Shown here piece by piece: positions 8,626 to 18,180 of a stretch of DNA of 64,000 nt (its first letter is position 1; each line of letters starts with the position of its first letter). The stretch covers positions 300,001 to 364,000 of the forward strand of contig NZ_CP091800.1 of NCBI RefSeq assembly GCF_022024235.1, read 5' to 3'. This DNA comes from Segatella baroniae B14. GTDB taxonomy: Bacteria > Bacteroidota > Bacteroidia > Bacteroidales > Bacteroidaceae. The notes under the pieces were generated by a model. That model did no database searches. It was not told the origin of the DNA and worked only from the letters and a program-made list of their open reading frames with translations. Both the position numbers and the translations under genes were made by a program.

Positions 8626-10356
8626 TTACCAGTTACCGATATTCTGGGTATAGTGGCCGTTAGAAGCAGCTATCTGAGAGTAAGGTATTGGTAAATATTC
8701 ATCCTTGTTTGCTGTAAAGTGAGCGCTGCTGTATATAGAACAGTCATTAGTCTCCTCTTGATAATATTTGTTCAGTACAGTGGCTGCTTCTCCCCAGCGT
8801 ACCAAGTCGAAGAAGCGTTCACACTCCATACCCAATTCCAATCGTCGTTCCATCTTGACTATCTTGATGGTTTCTTCCTGAGAATAGCTACCAGTATAGG
8901 TCTTGATATAAGGATTAACTCCGTAAGTGCTATGATAGTTACTAATCATCTGTGTACTGCCGGCAGCACGCTCACGAATCTGGTTAACCAACTGGATAGC
9001 CTGTTCGTTATTCCCCAACTGTGCATAAGCTTCAGCTCGTTCCAAGAGAACATCAGCATAGCGGAACACGATACGGTTCATAGAACTAGCCCAGTAAGAA
9101 CCCTTGATCAGATAAGTACCCACCAACGCAGGATCTATATTCTGTTTTAAAGTAACATAATAGCCATAAAGACCGTTAGAGCGACTCCAGATACTACTCT
9201 TCTCCATCATATAGTTCTTATTAAACTCGTAAGGTAAGCCAGGGATGCCTACAGTGAGGAAGAGGCGAGGGTCTGCGTTATCAGTAGTCATATCATAGTT
9301 CTGATTATTATATGAGTCGATCAAAGGAAGACCATTATCACCTGTGCGATAGGCATTAACCAGATTCTGACTAGGTTTGTAAAAGTCGCAACCACCATCT
9401 GTAGTACCAGGAATATTTGGGACGATAAGACCATAACTCCAGTTCAAGTTACCAAAGGTGCTACCATCATTCTTAGAGTATTGAATAGCCCAGATACTCT
9501 CCTTACCATTTTCATACTGTTCCTCAGGACGGAAATTGTTGTGGAAATCACTTTCCAAACCATAATTGGTATAAAGAGCAGGGTTCGTATATTCGATAAC
9601 CTTCTGCAAATCTTCCTTATTAATAGAAGTAACCTGATTACTCTTTGGATCATCCTGGCGATATGCCTTATATAAGTACACCTTAGCTAAGAACGCTGCA
9701 GCAGAAGCCTGAGTAGGTCTACCCTTATCAACCTGAGTCTTAGGCAGACTATTGTAGGCTTCAGTCAAGTCATCGATAATAAGTTGCCATCCCTGATCAT
9801 TAGAATATTCTGTATTCGAAAGAAGATTATATTCATCATACGTCATATTCTCATTCATAATAAAAGGAATATTCTTATAAAGACGTTTCAAGAGGAAGTG
9901 AGCATAAGCACGAAGGAATTTCATTTCGCCCAAACGCTCCTGCTTGAGACTATAGCTATTGTCTGTAGAATGAAGCAGTGCGATAGCAGAGTTGACACGA
10001 GAGATACAGTTATAAAGACGTACCCACATATCATTAATATTCCAGTTGGTAGTAAGAACTCCTTGCTGTACTTCAAGCTGGTGGAAAACATCACCATCAC
10101 TAGTACCGCTACCACCTTTATACGCATCGTCACTGCGTACATCAAAGTTCCACATAGAGAAAGAAGAGTTGATATCCTCTGCAGACGTAAAGATGGCATA
10201 CGCAGAAGTAACCATTGCATCAGCGTTTTCAGGCTTTTTCACCTGATCTTCGCTGAGAGAACCCTGTGGAGTGTGTTCATCTAAGAAGCTGTCGCATGAT
10301 GAAAAACCGGTTACGGCACATGCGGCTAAGATGAATGAATATATTTTGGTTTTCAT
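8626..10356 (-). CDS. susD: SusD/RagB-like starch-binding family lipoprotein
   Basis: 576 residues with a lipobox (GFSSC, Cys20) and the family start DSFLDEHTP. The TPR-like helical SusD core runs to the C-terminal region, with the conserved RYADVLLERAEAYAQLG helix and the late RRLELGMECERFFDLVRWG motif. It acts as the lid and glycan-binding partner of the SusC transporter on the outer membrane. It starts 18 bp after susC, consistent with one transcript. Substrate (fructan) is inferred from the GH32 enzymes. Confidence 0.95.
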   Translation of the reverse strand: MKTKIYSFILAACAVTGFSSCDSFLDEHTPQGSLSEDQVKKPENADAMVTSAYAIFTSAEDINSSFSMWNFDVRSDDAYKGGSGTSDGDVFHQLEVQQGVLTTNWNINDMWVRLYNCISRVNSAIALLHSTDNSYSLKQERLGEMKFLRAYAHFLLKRLYKNIPFIMNENMTYDEYNLLSNTEYSNDQGWQLIIDDLTEAYNSLPKTQVDKGRPTQASAAAFLAKVYLYKAYRQDDPKSNQVTSINKEDLQKVIEYTNPALYTNYGLESDFHNNFRPEEQYENGKESIWAIQYSKNDGSTFGNLNWSYGLIVPNIPGTTDGGCDFYKPSQNLVNAYRTGDNGLPLIDSYNNQNYDMTTDNADPRLFLTVGIPGLPYEFNKNYMMEKSSIWSRSNGLYGYYVTLKQNIDPALVGTYLIKGSYWASSMNRIVFRYADVLLERAEAYAQLGNNEQAIQLVNQIRERAAGSTQMISNYHSTYGVNPYIKTYTGSYSQEETIKIVKMERRLELGMECERFFDLVRWGEAATVLNKYYQEETNDCSIYSSAHFTANKDEYLPIPYSQIAASNGHYTQNIGNW

Positions 10357-10374
10357 ATTGTTAATCGTTTTAAG

Positions 10375-13300
10375 TTAGAAGGAAACATTGAGACCGAAGG
10401 TTACGTTCAATGGGATAGGATAGCCAAAGTTTGGATTCTCTGGATCTACACCACTGAATTTATTAGACTTGATTGTAAGCAAGTTCTGAGCTGAGAGATA
10501 TATGCGGAGACGTTCCATATAGAGCTTCTCGGCTAGCTTCTTAGGGAAGTTGTAACCCAACTGGATAGTACGAAGTTTTACGTATGAACCATTTTCTACG
10601 AAGTAGCTGCTTACACGTTTTTCGTTATTATTATCCATGGTGCTCACTGCTGGGATATTACTACCCATATTGGTAGGAGTCCAAGCGTTAAGAAGTCGTT
10701 CACCCTTATTCAAGTTAGAGATATTCAAACCACTCCAAAGGTCAGTTTGTTTCTTGAGGTCAGATATGACATCTACTCCCTGAACACCTTGCCAGAACAT
10801 CGTAAGGTCTAGATTCTTGTACTGCAGGTAAATATTAAGACCCCAAGTGAAATCTGGAGTAGGGTCGTAGATCCAAGTTTGGTCTTTCTCGTTGATGACA
10901 TTATTGCCGTCTAAATCTTTCCAGCGCATACGACCTAAACCAGCACCATTCTGAGTAGCGTGGTTATCAATCTCTTCTTGACTCTTGAAGATACCATCGA
11001 AAACATAACCTACCTGTGCACCCATAGGATGACCTACAACGCTCTCTACGCCGTTACCACCAAAGGTACCGTTAGCAGCGATCGTTTCAGGAAGTTTGGT
11101 AATCTTGTTGCGATAGGTACCGAGGTTAGCAGAGAGGTCATATTGGAAATCGTGAATCTGACCACGGTAGCCCAAATTAAGCTCAATACCCTTATTTTCC
11201 ATTTCACCAGCGTTGATCCACTGTGAACTACCTTCACCCATTACAGCGATACCTGGCATATATACCAAGATATCCTTGGTTTTCTTATAGTACCATTCGA
11301 AGGAACCATAGATCGAGTTTTTGAGGAATGCGAAATCGAGACCCAAGTTGGTTTGTGTCGTTGTTTCCCACTTCAAATCATCGTTACCAAGCTGATTACG
11401 TTTGTAACCACTAGGAAGTGTAGTACCACCGTTACTACCGGTGATATCATAGCTTGTACCATAGCTTTGTCCACCAAAGCCAGCCTCACCATAGTTACTC
11501 TCATAGAGTGTATAACGAGCGATGTTAGAGATTTCCTGGTTACCAGTTTGACCCCAACTGAAACGTAATTTCAAGTTGTCTATCCAGGTAGCCTTCTTCA
11601 TGAAGTTTTCCTGATTAATACGCCAGCCGGCGCTGACAGCTGGGAAGGTACCATAACGATTATGCTTACCGAAGCGGCTACTACCATCACGACGGATAGT
11701 AAAGCTGGCAAGATAACGATCGTCGTAAGAATAATTAGCCTTACCAAAGAATGAAACTAATGTATAACCTTCACCCGTACCATATGCTTCAGCCTCTCCT
11801 ACACCGGCATTAGGCCACATATAATCAGGATTCAAGATAGAGAAGTCATATTTTTTACCGCTAAAAGAAACATCATCTTCACGGTTTAACTCTGTACCAA
11901 TCATGAAGTCAGCACGATGTTTACCAGCTTCCAGGTTATAGGTAGCGATAGCGTTCCACATCCACTTCGTCCAGTGCTCCTGTTTGGCCTCTGAAGCATT
12001 TGTTGGATTAGCTACGTTACCCTCAGTAACAGGGTAGGTAAGGATACGCTGCTGTTTCTGTGCATAATCGAGACCGAAAGTTGTCTTGATATTCAAGTTC
12101 TTAATAGGATTGATGTTCACGTAAGCATCACCAAACATACGCCAATACGAATAGCGATTGTCGCTGTTGCGTTCGAGACGAGCTACAGGGTTTTCACGAT
12201 CAGGGTAGCCACCGATAGGACCTGCATATTCACCGTTACGAGTATAAACAGGGAGAGAAGGGTTAAACTGAAGTACATTTTCTAGGAAACCACCTGGAGC
12301 CTGAACTTCAGAAGTGCGGTTTAAGGTAAAGTTCTCACCTACTGTCACCACATTACGATTGCCTACTTTAATAAGTTTATAACTTGTATTCATACGAGCA
12401 GAGAATCGCTCGAAATCAGAAGACTTGATAATACCCTTGTTCTTGTAGTAGCCTAGAGAGAAGAAAGAGCTACCACGCTCACCACCATTGCTGAGTGATA
12501 CATTATAATTCTGAATCAACCCTGTACGAGTAGTCTCTTTGAACCAGTCAGTATCAGCAGCAGGAGTGGTACCAGCATTATCGATGTATTTCTGCATCGT
12601 GATATTGTTGAGTACAGGATATCCTTGAGCATCGTAAGCCCAGTCATAGTGATAGCCCAAACCATTTGTGTTAGGATCAAGTCCATCGTTTACATAGCCC
12701 TGCCACATGACTTGGCCGAATTCCTTGGCATTGAGCACCTTCATCTTGTGGGCATAAGTCTGTACGGCGATACTCGCATCAAAGTTTACCTTAACTTTGC
12801 CCTCTTTACCACTCTTTGTAGTAATAATGATAACACCATTAGCAGCGCGACTACCATAGATAGAAGCAGAAGCAGCATCCTTGAGTACTTGAATGCTCTC
12901 GATGTCGTTTCCGTTAAGTTCGTGCATACCAGCTTTGGTAGGCACACCATCAATAATGTAGAGTGGGTCGTTGTTATTCAAGGTTCCTATACCACGGATA
13001 CGTACAGTAGCATTACCAGCAGGAGAACCATCGGCAGTAATATTCATACCAGGAACTCGTCCCTGCATAGCCTTGATAGGGTTGTTTTCGTTTTGCTTTG
13101 CAATATCACTGGCACTTACTACAGAGATGGCTCCAGTTAAATCAGCTTTACGTTGTGTGGTGTAACCCGTAACTACTACTTCGTTCAAATCATTTGCTTC
13201 TTCATGAATTGTGATTTTCATGTTAGGAGTAGCAGGTAGTTCCTGTGTCTGGAAGCCTACATAAGAGATAACAACTATGGCACCTTTGTTAACTTTTAAG

Positions 13301-13485
13301 GAGAAGTTGCCGTCCATGTCTGTAACGACACCATTTGTGGTACCTTTTTCCATAATCGTAGCACCGATAACAGATTCACCTATGGGATCTAGTACGGTAC
13401 CACTGACATCAATCTTCTGTGCATTAGCGATAGTACATACCATCATGAACAAAATGCTCAGAATAGTCTTTGACAGATCTTTCAT
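10375..13485 (-). CDS. susC: SusC/RagA-like TonB-linked outer membrane transporter
   Basis: 1036 residues. Signal peptide to about residue 22, then a carboxypeptidase-regulatory-like beta domain (VSGTVLDPIGESVIGAT), a TonB box region (EVVVTGY), a plug with IRGIGTLNNNDPLYIIDGVP and the SusC signature ASASIYGSRAANGVIIITTK, and a 22-strand barrel ending in Phe (GLNVSF). It imports fructo-oligosaccharides across the outer membrane with TonB energy. It is the first gene of its unit; the -7 box and operator lie 40-110 bp upstream. Confidence 0.96.
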   Translation of the reverse strand: MKDLSKTILSILFMMVCTIANAQKIDVSGTVLDPIGESVIGATIMEKGTTNGVVTDMDGNFSLKVNKGAIVVISYVGFQTQELPATPNMKITIHEEANDLNEVVVTGYTTQRKADLTGAISVVSASDIAKQNENNPIKAMQGRVPGMNITADGSPAGNATVRIRGIGTLNNNDPLYIIDGVPTKAGMHELNGNDIESIQVLKDAASASIYGSRAANGVIIITTKSGKEGKVKVNFDASIAVQTYAHKMKVLNAKEFGQVMWQGYVNDGLDPNTNGLGYHYDWAYDAQGYPVLNNITMQKYIDNAGTTPAADTDWFKETTRTGLIQNYNVSLSNGGERGSSFFSLGYYKNKGIIKSSDFERFSARMNTSYKLIKVGNRNVVTVGENFTLNRTSEVQAPGGFLENVLQFNPSLPVYTRNGEYAGPIGGYPDRENPVARLERNSDNRYSYWRMFGDAYVNINPIKNLNIKTTFGLDYAQKQQRILTYPVTEGNVANPTNASEAKQEHWTKWMWNAIATYNLEAGKHRADFMIGTELNREDDVSFSGKKYDFSILNPDYMWPNAGVGEAEAYGTGEGYTLVSFFGKANYSYDDRYLASFTIRRDGSSRFGKHNRYGTFPAVSAGWRINQENFMKKATWIDNLKLRFSWGQTGNQEISNIARYTLYESNYGEAGFGGQSYGTSYDITGSNGGTTLPSGYKRNQLGNDDLKWETTTQTNLGLDFAFLKNSIYGSFEWYYKKTKDILVYMPGIAVMGEGSSQWINAGEMENKGIELNLGYRGQIHDFQYDLSANLGTYRNKITKLPETIAANGTFGGNGVESVVGHPMGAQVGYVFDGIFKSQEEIDNHATQNGAGLGRMRWKDLDGNNVINEKDQTWIYDPTPDFTWGLNIYLQYKNLDLTMFWQGVQGVDVISDLKKQTDLWSGLNISNLNKGERLLNAWTPTNMGSNIPAVSTMDNNNEKRVSSYFVENGSYVKLRTIQLGYNFPKKLAEKLYMERLRIYLSAQNLLTIKSNKFSGVDPENPNFGYPIPLNVTFGLNVSF

Positions 13486-13523
13486 TCGATACGATTTTTA
13501 GTTACTAATTAGATTTACTTTTG

Positions 13524-13531
13524 CATAGTTA
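13524..13531 (-). promoter_or_regulatory. susC -7 promoter element
   Basis: TAACTATG on the minus strand has one mismatch to TAnnTTTG. It was found by applying the operator-to-minus-7 distance of the other fructan unit (58.5 nt from palindrome centre), and it fits exactly. Confidence 0.5.
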
Positions 13532-13562
13532 CAACAAAAATCTAAGGATTAGCAATTGATAT

Positions 13563-13595
13563 CGTTCGTTAGATAGCAAAAATGTTACATGCAAC
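13563..13595 (-). promoter_or_regulatory. Probable HTCS operator upstream of susC
   Basis: GTTACATGCAAC (13584-13595) is a near-perfect palindrome inside the longer inverted repeat AAAATGTT/AACATTTT (13579-13600). CGTTC follows 17 nt away at 13563-13567. Both elements recur with the same spacing upstream of the GH32 gene at 5398-5430. A copy of CAAAAATGTTA also recurs at 13577 and 13614. Confidence 0.6.
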
Positions 13596-13670
13596 ATTTT
13601 TTGCAATTATAGTCAAAAATGTTATAATGTCATGGAGGTAACCTCTTGTAGTTGTGCTCGATAACGGGTA

Positions 13671-16007
13671 TTAATTGTTATTTTTCTTAAGATCAGCTGG
13701 GTAGATGTCGAATTCCTTTTTAAAGCAAGAGGCGAAGTAACTAGGGGTTCCAAAGCCCACTTCGTAACATATTTCTGATACACTTTTATCACTATTAAGC
13801 AATAGGGCGTAGGCTTGTTGGAGACGCATCTTTCGGAGCAGTTCTACTGGAGTAAGACCTGTGAGTGCTTTTACTTTCCTGTATAGTTGTACACGGCTTA
13901 GTCCGAGTTCATCTCCTAAGTCTTCCATTTTAAGATGTGAGTCTGCCATTTTTTCAAGAATTGCTGTTTTCAGATTATCGATGAAACGACGGTCGGCAGT
14001 GCTCATTTGTACGGCTGGAATCTCTTGTTTATGTTCATTGGCTTCCTTCTTCTGCGCATCATCTTTATGATGAGGAGTAGTACTGAGGTTTACATTTGCG
14101 GATTTCGCAAACTGTTGGCGCAATTTCTCGCGATTATAAAGTAAACTTTCTATATGACTGATGAGTAGTTGTGCATTAAACGGTTTGGTGATATATGCTT
14201 CGGCACCGTTCTTGAAACCTTCGATAAGTTGATGATCTGTACTTTGGGCTGATAGGAGTAAAACAGGGATATGGCTTGTGATAGGATCCTCTTTGATTCG
14301 TTTGCAAAACTCCAGACCATTCATGACAGGCATGATGATATCACTGACAATCAAGTCTGGCACTCCCTCGCGTGCCAATTTCAGTCCACTTTGTCCATCT
14401 GCAGCTTCAATAACATAATAGTTATCAGCAAATAGGGTGTGTAGAAATTTTCGCATATCACTATTTTCGTCAACCACCAGGATGGTAGGCAATTCATCTG
14501 TATCTAATTTCAGCAACATCTTCTGATGGCCCTTCTGAATATCGTTGGTGACAGACTTATCTTCATGCTGTTCATCCGCAAGCAACTGACTATTCGGGAT
14601 AGCATCATCACTTACAGACAGAAGAGTATCCTCAGCCATCGCTTTTTTCACCTGTTCCTTAAAATTTAAGACATGATAAACGACTTGCTCCAAAAGATTG
14701 ACATTTCGATTCAAAATTTCGAGAAGTTCTTTATCACGATCTTTTTTCTGTGAACAATTAGCAAGCAATTCCTTAGCCGGACCGGCTATTAATGTTAGTG
14801 GCGTTTTGAGCTGATGACTGGCATTCGTATAGAATAAAGTTTGTTCCTCATTTAGTTTTTTCATTTTGTTGTTAGCTTTTTTCATCTGATGGTTTGCGCG
14901 CCGTGTAGATTGGATAGCACGGCCAATCAAAAGAATTGCTACGAGCGAAATGAGAAAAGCGAAAGCAAGAAAGTAGAGCACCATTTGTTGGGTGTGATAC
15001 TGTCCTAAATAATTTTCAAGTTTATTTTGGATAGTTATCAGATAGTCATTCTGTTGCATCATGACTTGTGTACTAATCATGATATCATCTACATTAGTAG
15101 GAGTAACCACAAAACTCTGGATTGTATTATTTTGTTTATATTTTTTGCCTTCCAGAATATTCAGTGCTAAAAGAATAATCTCCTCGCCATGAGTAGGGTA
15201 GATATAAGTACCAGCTAATTTCCCACTTTTTACACCTTCCAGGCCCTGTCCCTCTCCAGGTAATCCGTCGATGCCGAGAAAACTGATACTTTTTTCCAGT
15301 CCACACTCTTTTGCGGCCTGATAAGCTCCTAAGGCATCGATATCGCTATGACAAAATACAATATCCGGTCGCTTACCAGCTTTCAGATAAGCCATCATCT
15401 TTTTGTAATTATCTTCTGGTGTCCAATTGGTTATCAAGAACTGATAATCTATCAGCGTATTTGGAGTGATGGTTTGCGCAAAACCTTTATGTCGTTCTCG
15501 TGCTGGTGACATTTCCATCGGACCAGTTAATTCGAGCACGCTTGTTTTTCTGCCTTTATTTTGTGATTGTAGACGATCGGCCAGTTGCAGCGCATATCGG
15601 CCGATACAAGCGCCAGCTTCCACATTATCACCACCAATATAAGCCGTATAGTTTTTGGGAGATATTTTTCGATCGAACAAGACGACAGGAATATTTTTTT
15701 GTCGTGCTCGTTCTATGCTTTTGGTAATGTGTGAATATTCATAAGGAGCGATAACCAACAAATCGACATTTGCATCGATGAGGCTGTCAATTTGTTGAAC
15801 TTGTTTTTGAGCATTATCATAACAGTTGGCAATCGAGATTTTTACTTCCTTATCATAGAGATGTTGTGCTGATAACATTTCATGATTTACCTTTTCACGC
15901 CATTTGCCACTTGAACACTGACTTACACCTATCGTATAATAAGAGGTAGACTTGTTGCAACATGTCAGCAAAAGTGGTATCAGCAAAAGGAGTATGTATT
16001 TTTTCAT
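13671..16007 (-). CDS. HTCS regulator with periplasmic-binding-protein sensor, lacking the kinase ATPase domain
   Basis: 778 residues. Order: N-terminal membrane/signal segment (1-20), a LacI/ribose-binding-type periplasmic sensor (about 25-320; IGVSQC, APYEYSHITKSIERA, IGGDNVEAG), a transmembrane helix (341-363), a HisKA dimerisation helix pair with His398 in ASHQLKTPL, a receiver domain (507-625; Asp556, Lys608 in ITKPF) and an AraC helix-turn-helix (690-778). The sensor type matches BT1754 of B. thetaiotaomicron, whose sensor binds fructose. Only about 55 residues of low-complexity linker separate HisKA from the receiver: the ATPase domain (N, G1, F and G2 boxes) is absent, with the frame intact. 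Phosphorylation must come from a partner, perhaps the HTCS at the other end of the locus, or regulation does not use phosphate. Confidence 0.92.
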   Translation of the reverse strand: MKKYILLLLIPLLLTCCNKSTSYYTIGVSQCSSGKWREKVNHEMLSAQHLYDKEVKISIANCYDNAQKQVQQIDSLIDANVDLLVIAPYEYSHITKSIERARQKNIPVVLFDRKISPKNYTAYIGGDNVEAGACIGRYALQLADRLQSQNKGRKTSVLELTGPMEMSPARERHKGFAQTITPNTLIDYQFLITNWTPEDNYKKMMAYLKAGKRPDIVFCHSDIDALGAYQAAKECGLEKSISFLGIDGLPGEGQGLEGVKSGKLAGTYIYPTHGEEIILLALNILEGKKYKQNNTIQSFVVTPTNVDDIMISTQVMMQQNDYLITIQNKLENYLGQYHTQQMVLYFLAFAFLISLVAILLIGRAIQSTRRANHQMKKANNKMKKLNEEQTLFYTNASHQLKTPLTLIAGPAKELLANCSQKKDRDKELLEILNRNVNLLEQVVYHVLNFKEQVKKAMAEDTLLSVSDDAIPNSQLLADEQHEDKSVTNDIQKGHQKMLLKLDTDELPTILVVDENSDMRKFLHTLFADNYYVIEAADGQSGLKLAREGVPDLIVSDIIMPVMNGLEFCKRIKEDPITSHIPVLLLSAQSTDHQLIEGFKNGAEAYITKPFNAQLLISHIESLLYNREKLRQQFAKSANVNLSTTPHHKDDAQKKEANEHKQEIPAVQMSTADRRFIDNLKTAILEKMADSHLKMEDLGDELGLSRVQLYRKVKALTGLTPVELLRKMRLQQAYALLLNSDKSVSEICYEVGFGTPSYFASCFKKEFDIYPADLKKNNN

Positions 16008-16041
16008 CTTTATAATTCAGTTTGATGTATTTATTTTGTTT

Positions 16042-16049
16042 CAAAATTA
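16042..16049 (-). promoter_or_regulatory. Promoter of the second HTCS gene
   Basis: TAATTTTG (-7, minus strand) with TTTG 20 bp upstream (16070-16073) as -33 element, 34 nt before the start codon. Confidence 0.6.
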
Positions 16050-16258
16050 TAAAAAAGATGTGAAACTCACAAATAACCACTCTTATTTGTATTAGAATTA
16101 TTATGGTTGGAGAAAGTGGGGGGGACATTGAATATGAGTAGAACGCAGCTTTTCCATTTTATATCAATCGACATTTTCGCTATAGTTTAGTATCTCTATT
16201 TACTGTATTTTTTGTAATATCACAACTTTTAGGTATTGTGTATATTGTATCGTCTACG

Positions 16259-16266
16259 TACCTTTG
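16259..16266 (+). promoter_or_regulatory. -7 promoter element of the PepSY gene; decides its start
   Basis: TACCTTTG lies 10 nt before the ATG at 16277. An earlier in-frame ATG at 16238 is upstream of the expected transcription start, so 16277 is the translation start, with a very short leader. Confidence 0.65.
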
Positions 16267-16276
16267 CAAACTAAAT

Positions 16277-17389
16277 ATGAGAAAAAAGATTCTACAGATT
16301 CACTTGTGGCTAGGATTCCTGTCAGGAATCGTGATTGTCATCATGGCTGTCACAGGAGCATTATATGCATTCGCTGAGGAGATTAAGACTGTGGGTATTG
16401 AGGCCGTTAATCCTCAAGGTGAGATACTTTATACCCCAGGGCAACTCAAAGAAATTCTTGTACCGGAACTGCGTAAGTTAGAGGGGGGCGATGTCGTGGC
16501 TTATGGTGTAACTTATCAGCCTGCACCAAAACCGAGTATGTTAACCTATTCTTCTCAGAATACGAGTTATGGTAATGTATATATCAATCCGTATACGGCT
16601 GAAATTTTGGGTAAACCAACGGGTGAAGATTTCTTCAACTGGGTCATGGCTGGTCATCGTTCATTATGGCTTCCACCAACCATTGGTCGGCTGATTATAG
16701 GATGGAGTATGGTTATTTTTGTTATCGAATTGCTTACGGGGTTGATACTTTGGTTTCCGCGCCGGTGGAATAGAAAAGCCATTCGTCAGCGATTAACCGT
16801 GAAAACCAATGGTGGGCACCGCCGATTTTTTTATGATTTACATAATTCTTTGGGCGGACTGATTTTGTTGCCTATATTGGCCATAACCTTTACCGGACTA
16901 ACCTGGAGTTTTCCTTTGCTAGCCAAAGGCTACTATACCTTACTTTCTAGTAAAACTTATCATGAATGGAGCATGCCTGTATCCGACACGACACATGTCG
17001 ATACAGCGAAAATCAATGATGAGGCTATGTGGGATAAAGTGTTAATGCGAAAGCCAGATATGAAAACGAGTTCTGTACGTTTCGATTTCCCGATGGGAAA
17101 CACGGGCGTCTATACAGTGGTTTTTAATCCGAAACCTGGTAAGAATTACTCTAATGACTATCATTTTTACGACCGTTATTCTCTTCGGGAATTAGCTGGC
17201 GGAGGAGTCTATGGCTTGTCCCAGTCCCAGGTGAATGGAGGTGACATCCTGTTTCGTATGTCTTATGATATCCATTCTGGAGCTATTGCAGGCATACCTG
17301 GCAAGCTGATCGCTTTCTTGTTGAGTATCATTGCAGCTTCTTTACCGATAACCGGATGTGTGATTTGGCTTATGAAACGTAAAAAGTAA
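16277..17389 (+). CDS. PepSY-associated transmembrane protein
   Basis: 370-residue inner-membrane protein with four main hydrophobic segments: IVIVIMAVTGALYAF near the start, SMVIFVIELLTGLILW, GGLILLPILAITFTGL and a last one before the basic tail MKRKK. The N-terminal KILQIHLWLGFLSG and the pattern of His residues in HRSLWLPP and HNSLGG are typical of PepSY_TM proteins, which often accompany iron/siderophore uptake or act as membrane reductases (heme-coordinating His pairs). No iron-uptake gene is adjacent, so the substrate is unknown. The start is set by the -7 element 10 nt upstream. A stem-loop covers the stop codon. Confidence 0.85.
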   Translation: MRKKILQIHLWLGFLSGIVIVIMAVTGALYAFAEEIKTVGIEAVNPQGEILYTPGQLKEILVPELRKLEGGDVVAYGVTYQPAPKPSMLTYSSQNTSYGNVYINPYTAEILGKPTGEDFFNWVMAGHRSLWLPPTIGRLIIGWSMVIFVIELLTGLILWFPRRWNRKAIRQRLTVKTNGGHRRFFYDLHNSLGGLILLPILAITFTGLTWSFPLLAKGYYTLLSSKTYHEWSMPVSDTTHVDTAKINDEAMWDKVLMRKPDMKTSSVRFDFPMGNTGVYTVVFNPKPGKNYSNDYHFYDRYSLRELAGGGVYGLSQSQVNGGDILFRMSYDIHSGAIAGIPGKLIAFLLSIIAASLPITGCVIWLMKRKK

Positions 17390-17414
17390 CCCTGAGGCGA
17401 CGTAGCAGGGTTAC
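17386..17414. terminator. Stem-loop at the PepSY / AraC-remnant convergence
   Basis: 9-bp perfect stem GTAACCCTG/CAGGGTTAC with 11-nt loop overlapping both stop codons. There is no long T-run, so it is a weak or bidirectional terminator. Confidence 0.55.
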
Positions 17415-17683
17415 TTATAACGATATTCTATCGGTGTACATCCTAAATGTTCTTTAACGTATTTTCCGAAGAAACTGGTATTCGGAAAACCTACTTTATC
17501 GGCTATTTCCTTAATCGTCATATTTGTGTTCTGTAGATAATGGATAATATCAGCCACAGTATACTCGGTAATCCATTCATTAGCCGTCTTTTGGGAATTC
17601 TTCTTGCAAATTACGGTAAGATATTTAGGTGACATTTTACAAAAAGTGTTGTGAGAATCGCATGAAACAAAAAGGGAAGGCAT
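17411..17683 (-). pseudogene. AraC-family regulator, C-terminal remnant
   Basis: Only the DNA-binding end of an AraC regulator is present: MSPKYLTVICKK, then IIHYLQNTNMTIKEIADKVG and FFGKYVKEHLGCTPIEYR. The sensing domain and first helices that normally precede SPKYLT in a protein of about 290 residues are missing; upstream the frame runs into the terminator and 3' end of the neighbouring gene. There is no promoter or ribosome site of its own. Either a deletion removed the 5' two-thirds of the gene, or this fragment was left when the redox-protein operon inserted. I consider it non-functional. Confidence 0.75.
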
Positions 17684-17700
17684 TAATGCTTTCCCTTTTT
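17669..17700 (-). terminator. Terminator overlapping the end of the C_GCAxxG gene
   Basis: Stem AAAAAGGGA/TCCCTTTTT around a short palindromic GCATTAATGC, followed on the minus strand by T-rich sequence. It covers the stop codon of the gene at 17683-18180. Confidence 0.75.
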
Positions 17701-18180
17701 GTTCGTCAGATATTCTGCAAAGATTCTGGCAGCACTCTCAACTTTAGCAACACACGGTCGCTTCTTGTAGTATTCAGCAGTACGTTCAGAGGCAACATAA
17801 CTGTTGGCTGCTTTATCATGCCCGTTGAGTCCTAATATCTCCGCACAGATAATAGAACCATTCTGCAGTTTGGATTCTTCCAGTAACTGTTGAACGATCA
17901 TATAGCAATGTGATTTGCCTTCACGGTCGGCACCATCAGTCTGTCCCTCTTCCAAGCCAACGAGCATCACGATTCCCGACACAGCCCCACACATCATACG
18001 CATTCTGCCTACGCCACCACCAAAGCCTGCAGCAATCTTTAAAGCTAATTGATGATCTAAACCATACAAATCGGCAAAAGCAGCTACCACACTCTGGCAG
18101 CAACCGTAACCTTGCATGAAATAATCGACAGCATGTTCTACACGTGTTTCAAATTCTGGGCTTATGGTATTATTCCTCAT
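17683..18180 (-). CDS. C_GCAxxG_C_C family redox protein
   Basis: 165 residues from MRNNTISPE; upstream in-frame codons code an implausible hydrophobic repeat and lie in the His-rich tail of the preceding gene. The family motif is clear: GYGCCQSVVAAF, then FGGGVGRMRMMCGAVSG, then later Cys residues in HCYMIV, IICAEIL and RPCVAKV. These proteins are small, cytoplasmic, cysteine-rich and thought to be redox-active or metal-linked. The gene overlaps the NifX/NifB-like gene by 11 bp, indicating translational coupling and a shared role. The precise function is unknown. Confidence 0.87.
   Translation of the reverse strand: MRNNTISPEFETRVEHAVDYFMQGYGCCQSVVAAFADLYGLDHQLALKIAAGFGGGVGRMRMMCGAVSGIVMLVGLEEGQTDGADREGKSHCYMIVQQLLEESKLQNGSIICAEILGLNGHDKAANSYVASERTAEYYKKRPCVAKVESAARIFAEYLTNKKGKH

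Noticed and set aside
10375-13485. Long antisense open frames inside susC and other long genes
   Set aside because: They mirror the codon structure of the real genes, lack ribosome sites and resemble no protein family.
16238-16276. Upstream ATG of the PepSY protein
   Set aside because: It precedes the -7 box at 16259-16266 and would not be in the transcript; the ATG at 16277 begins a normal N-terminus.
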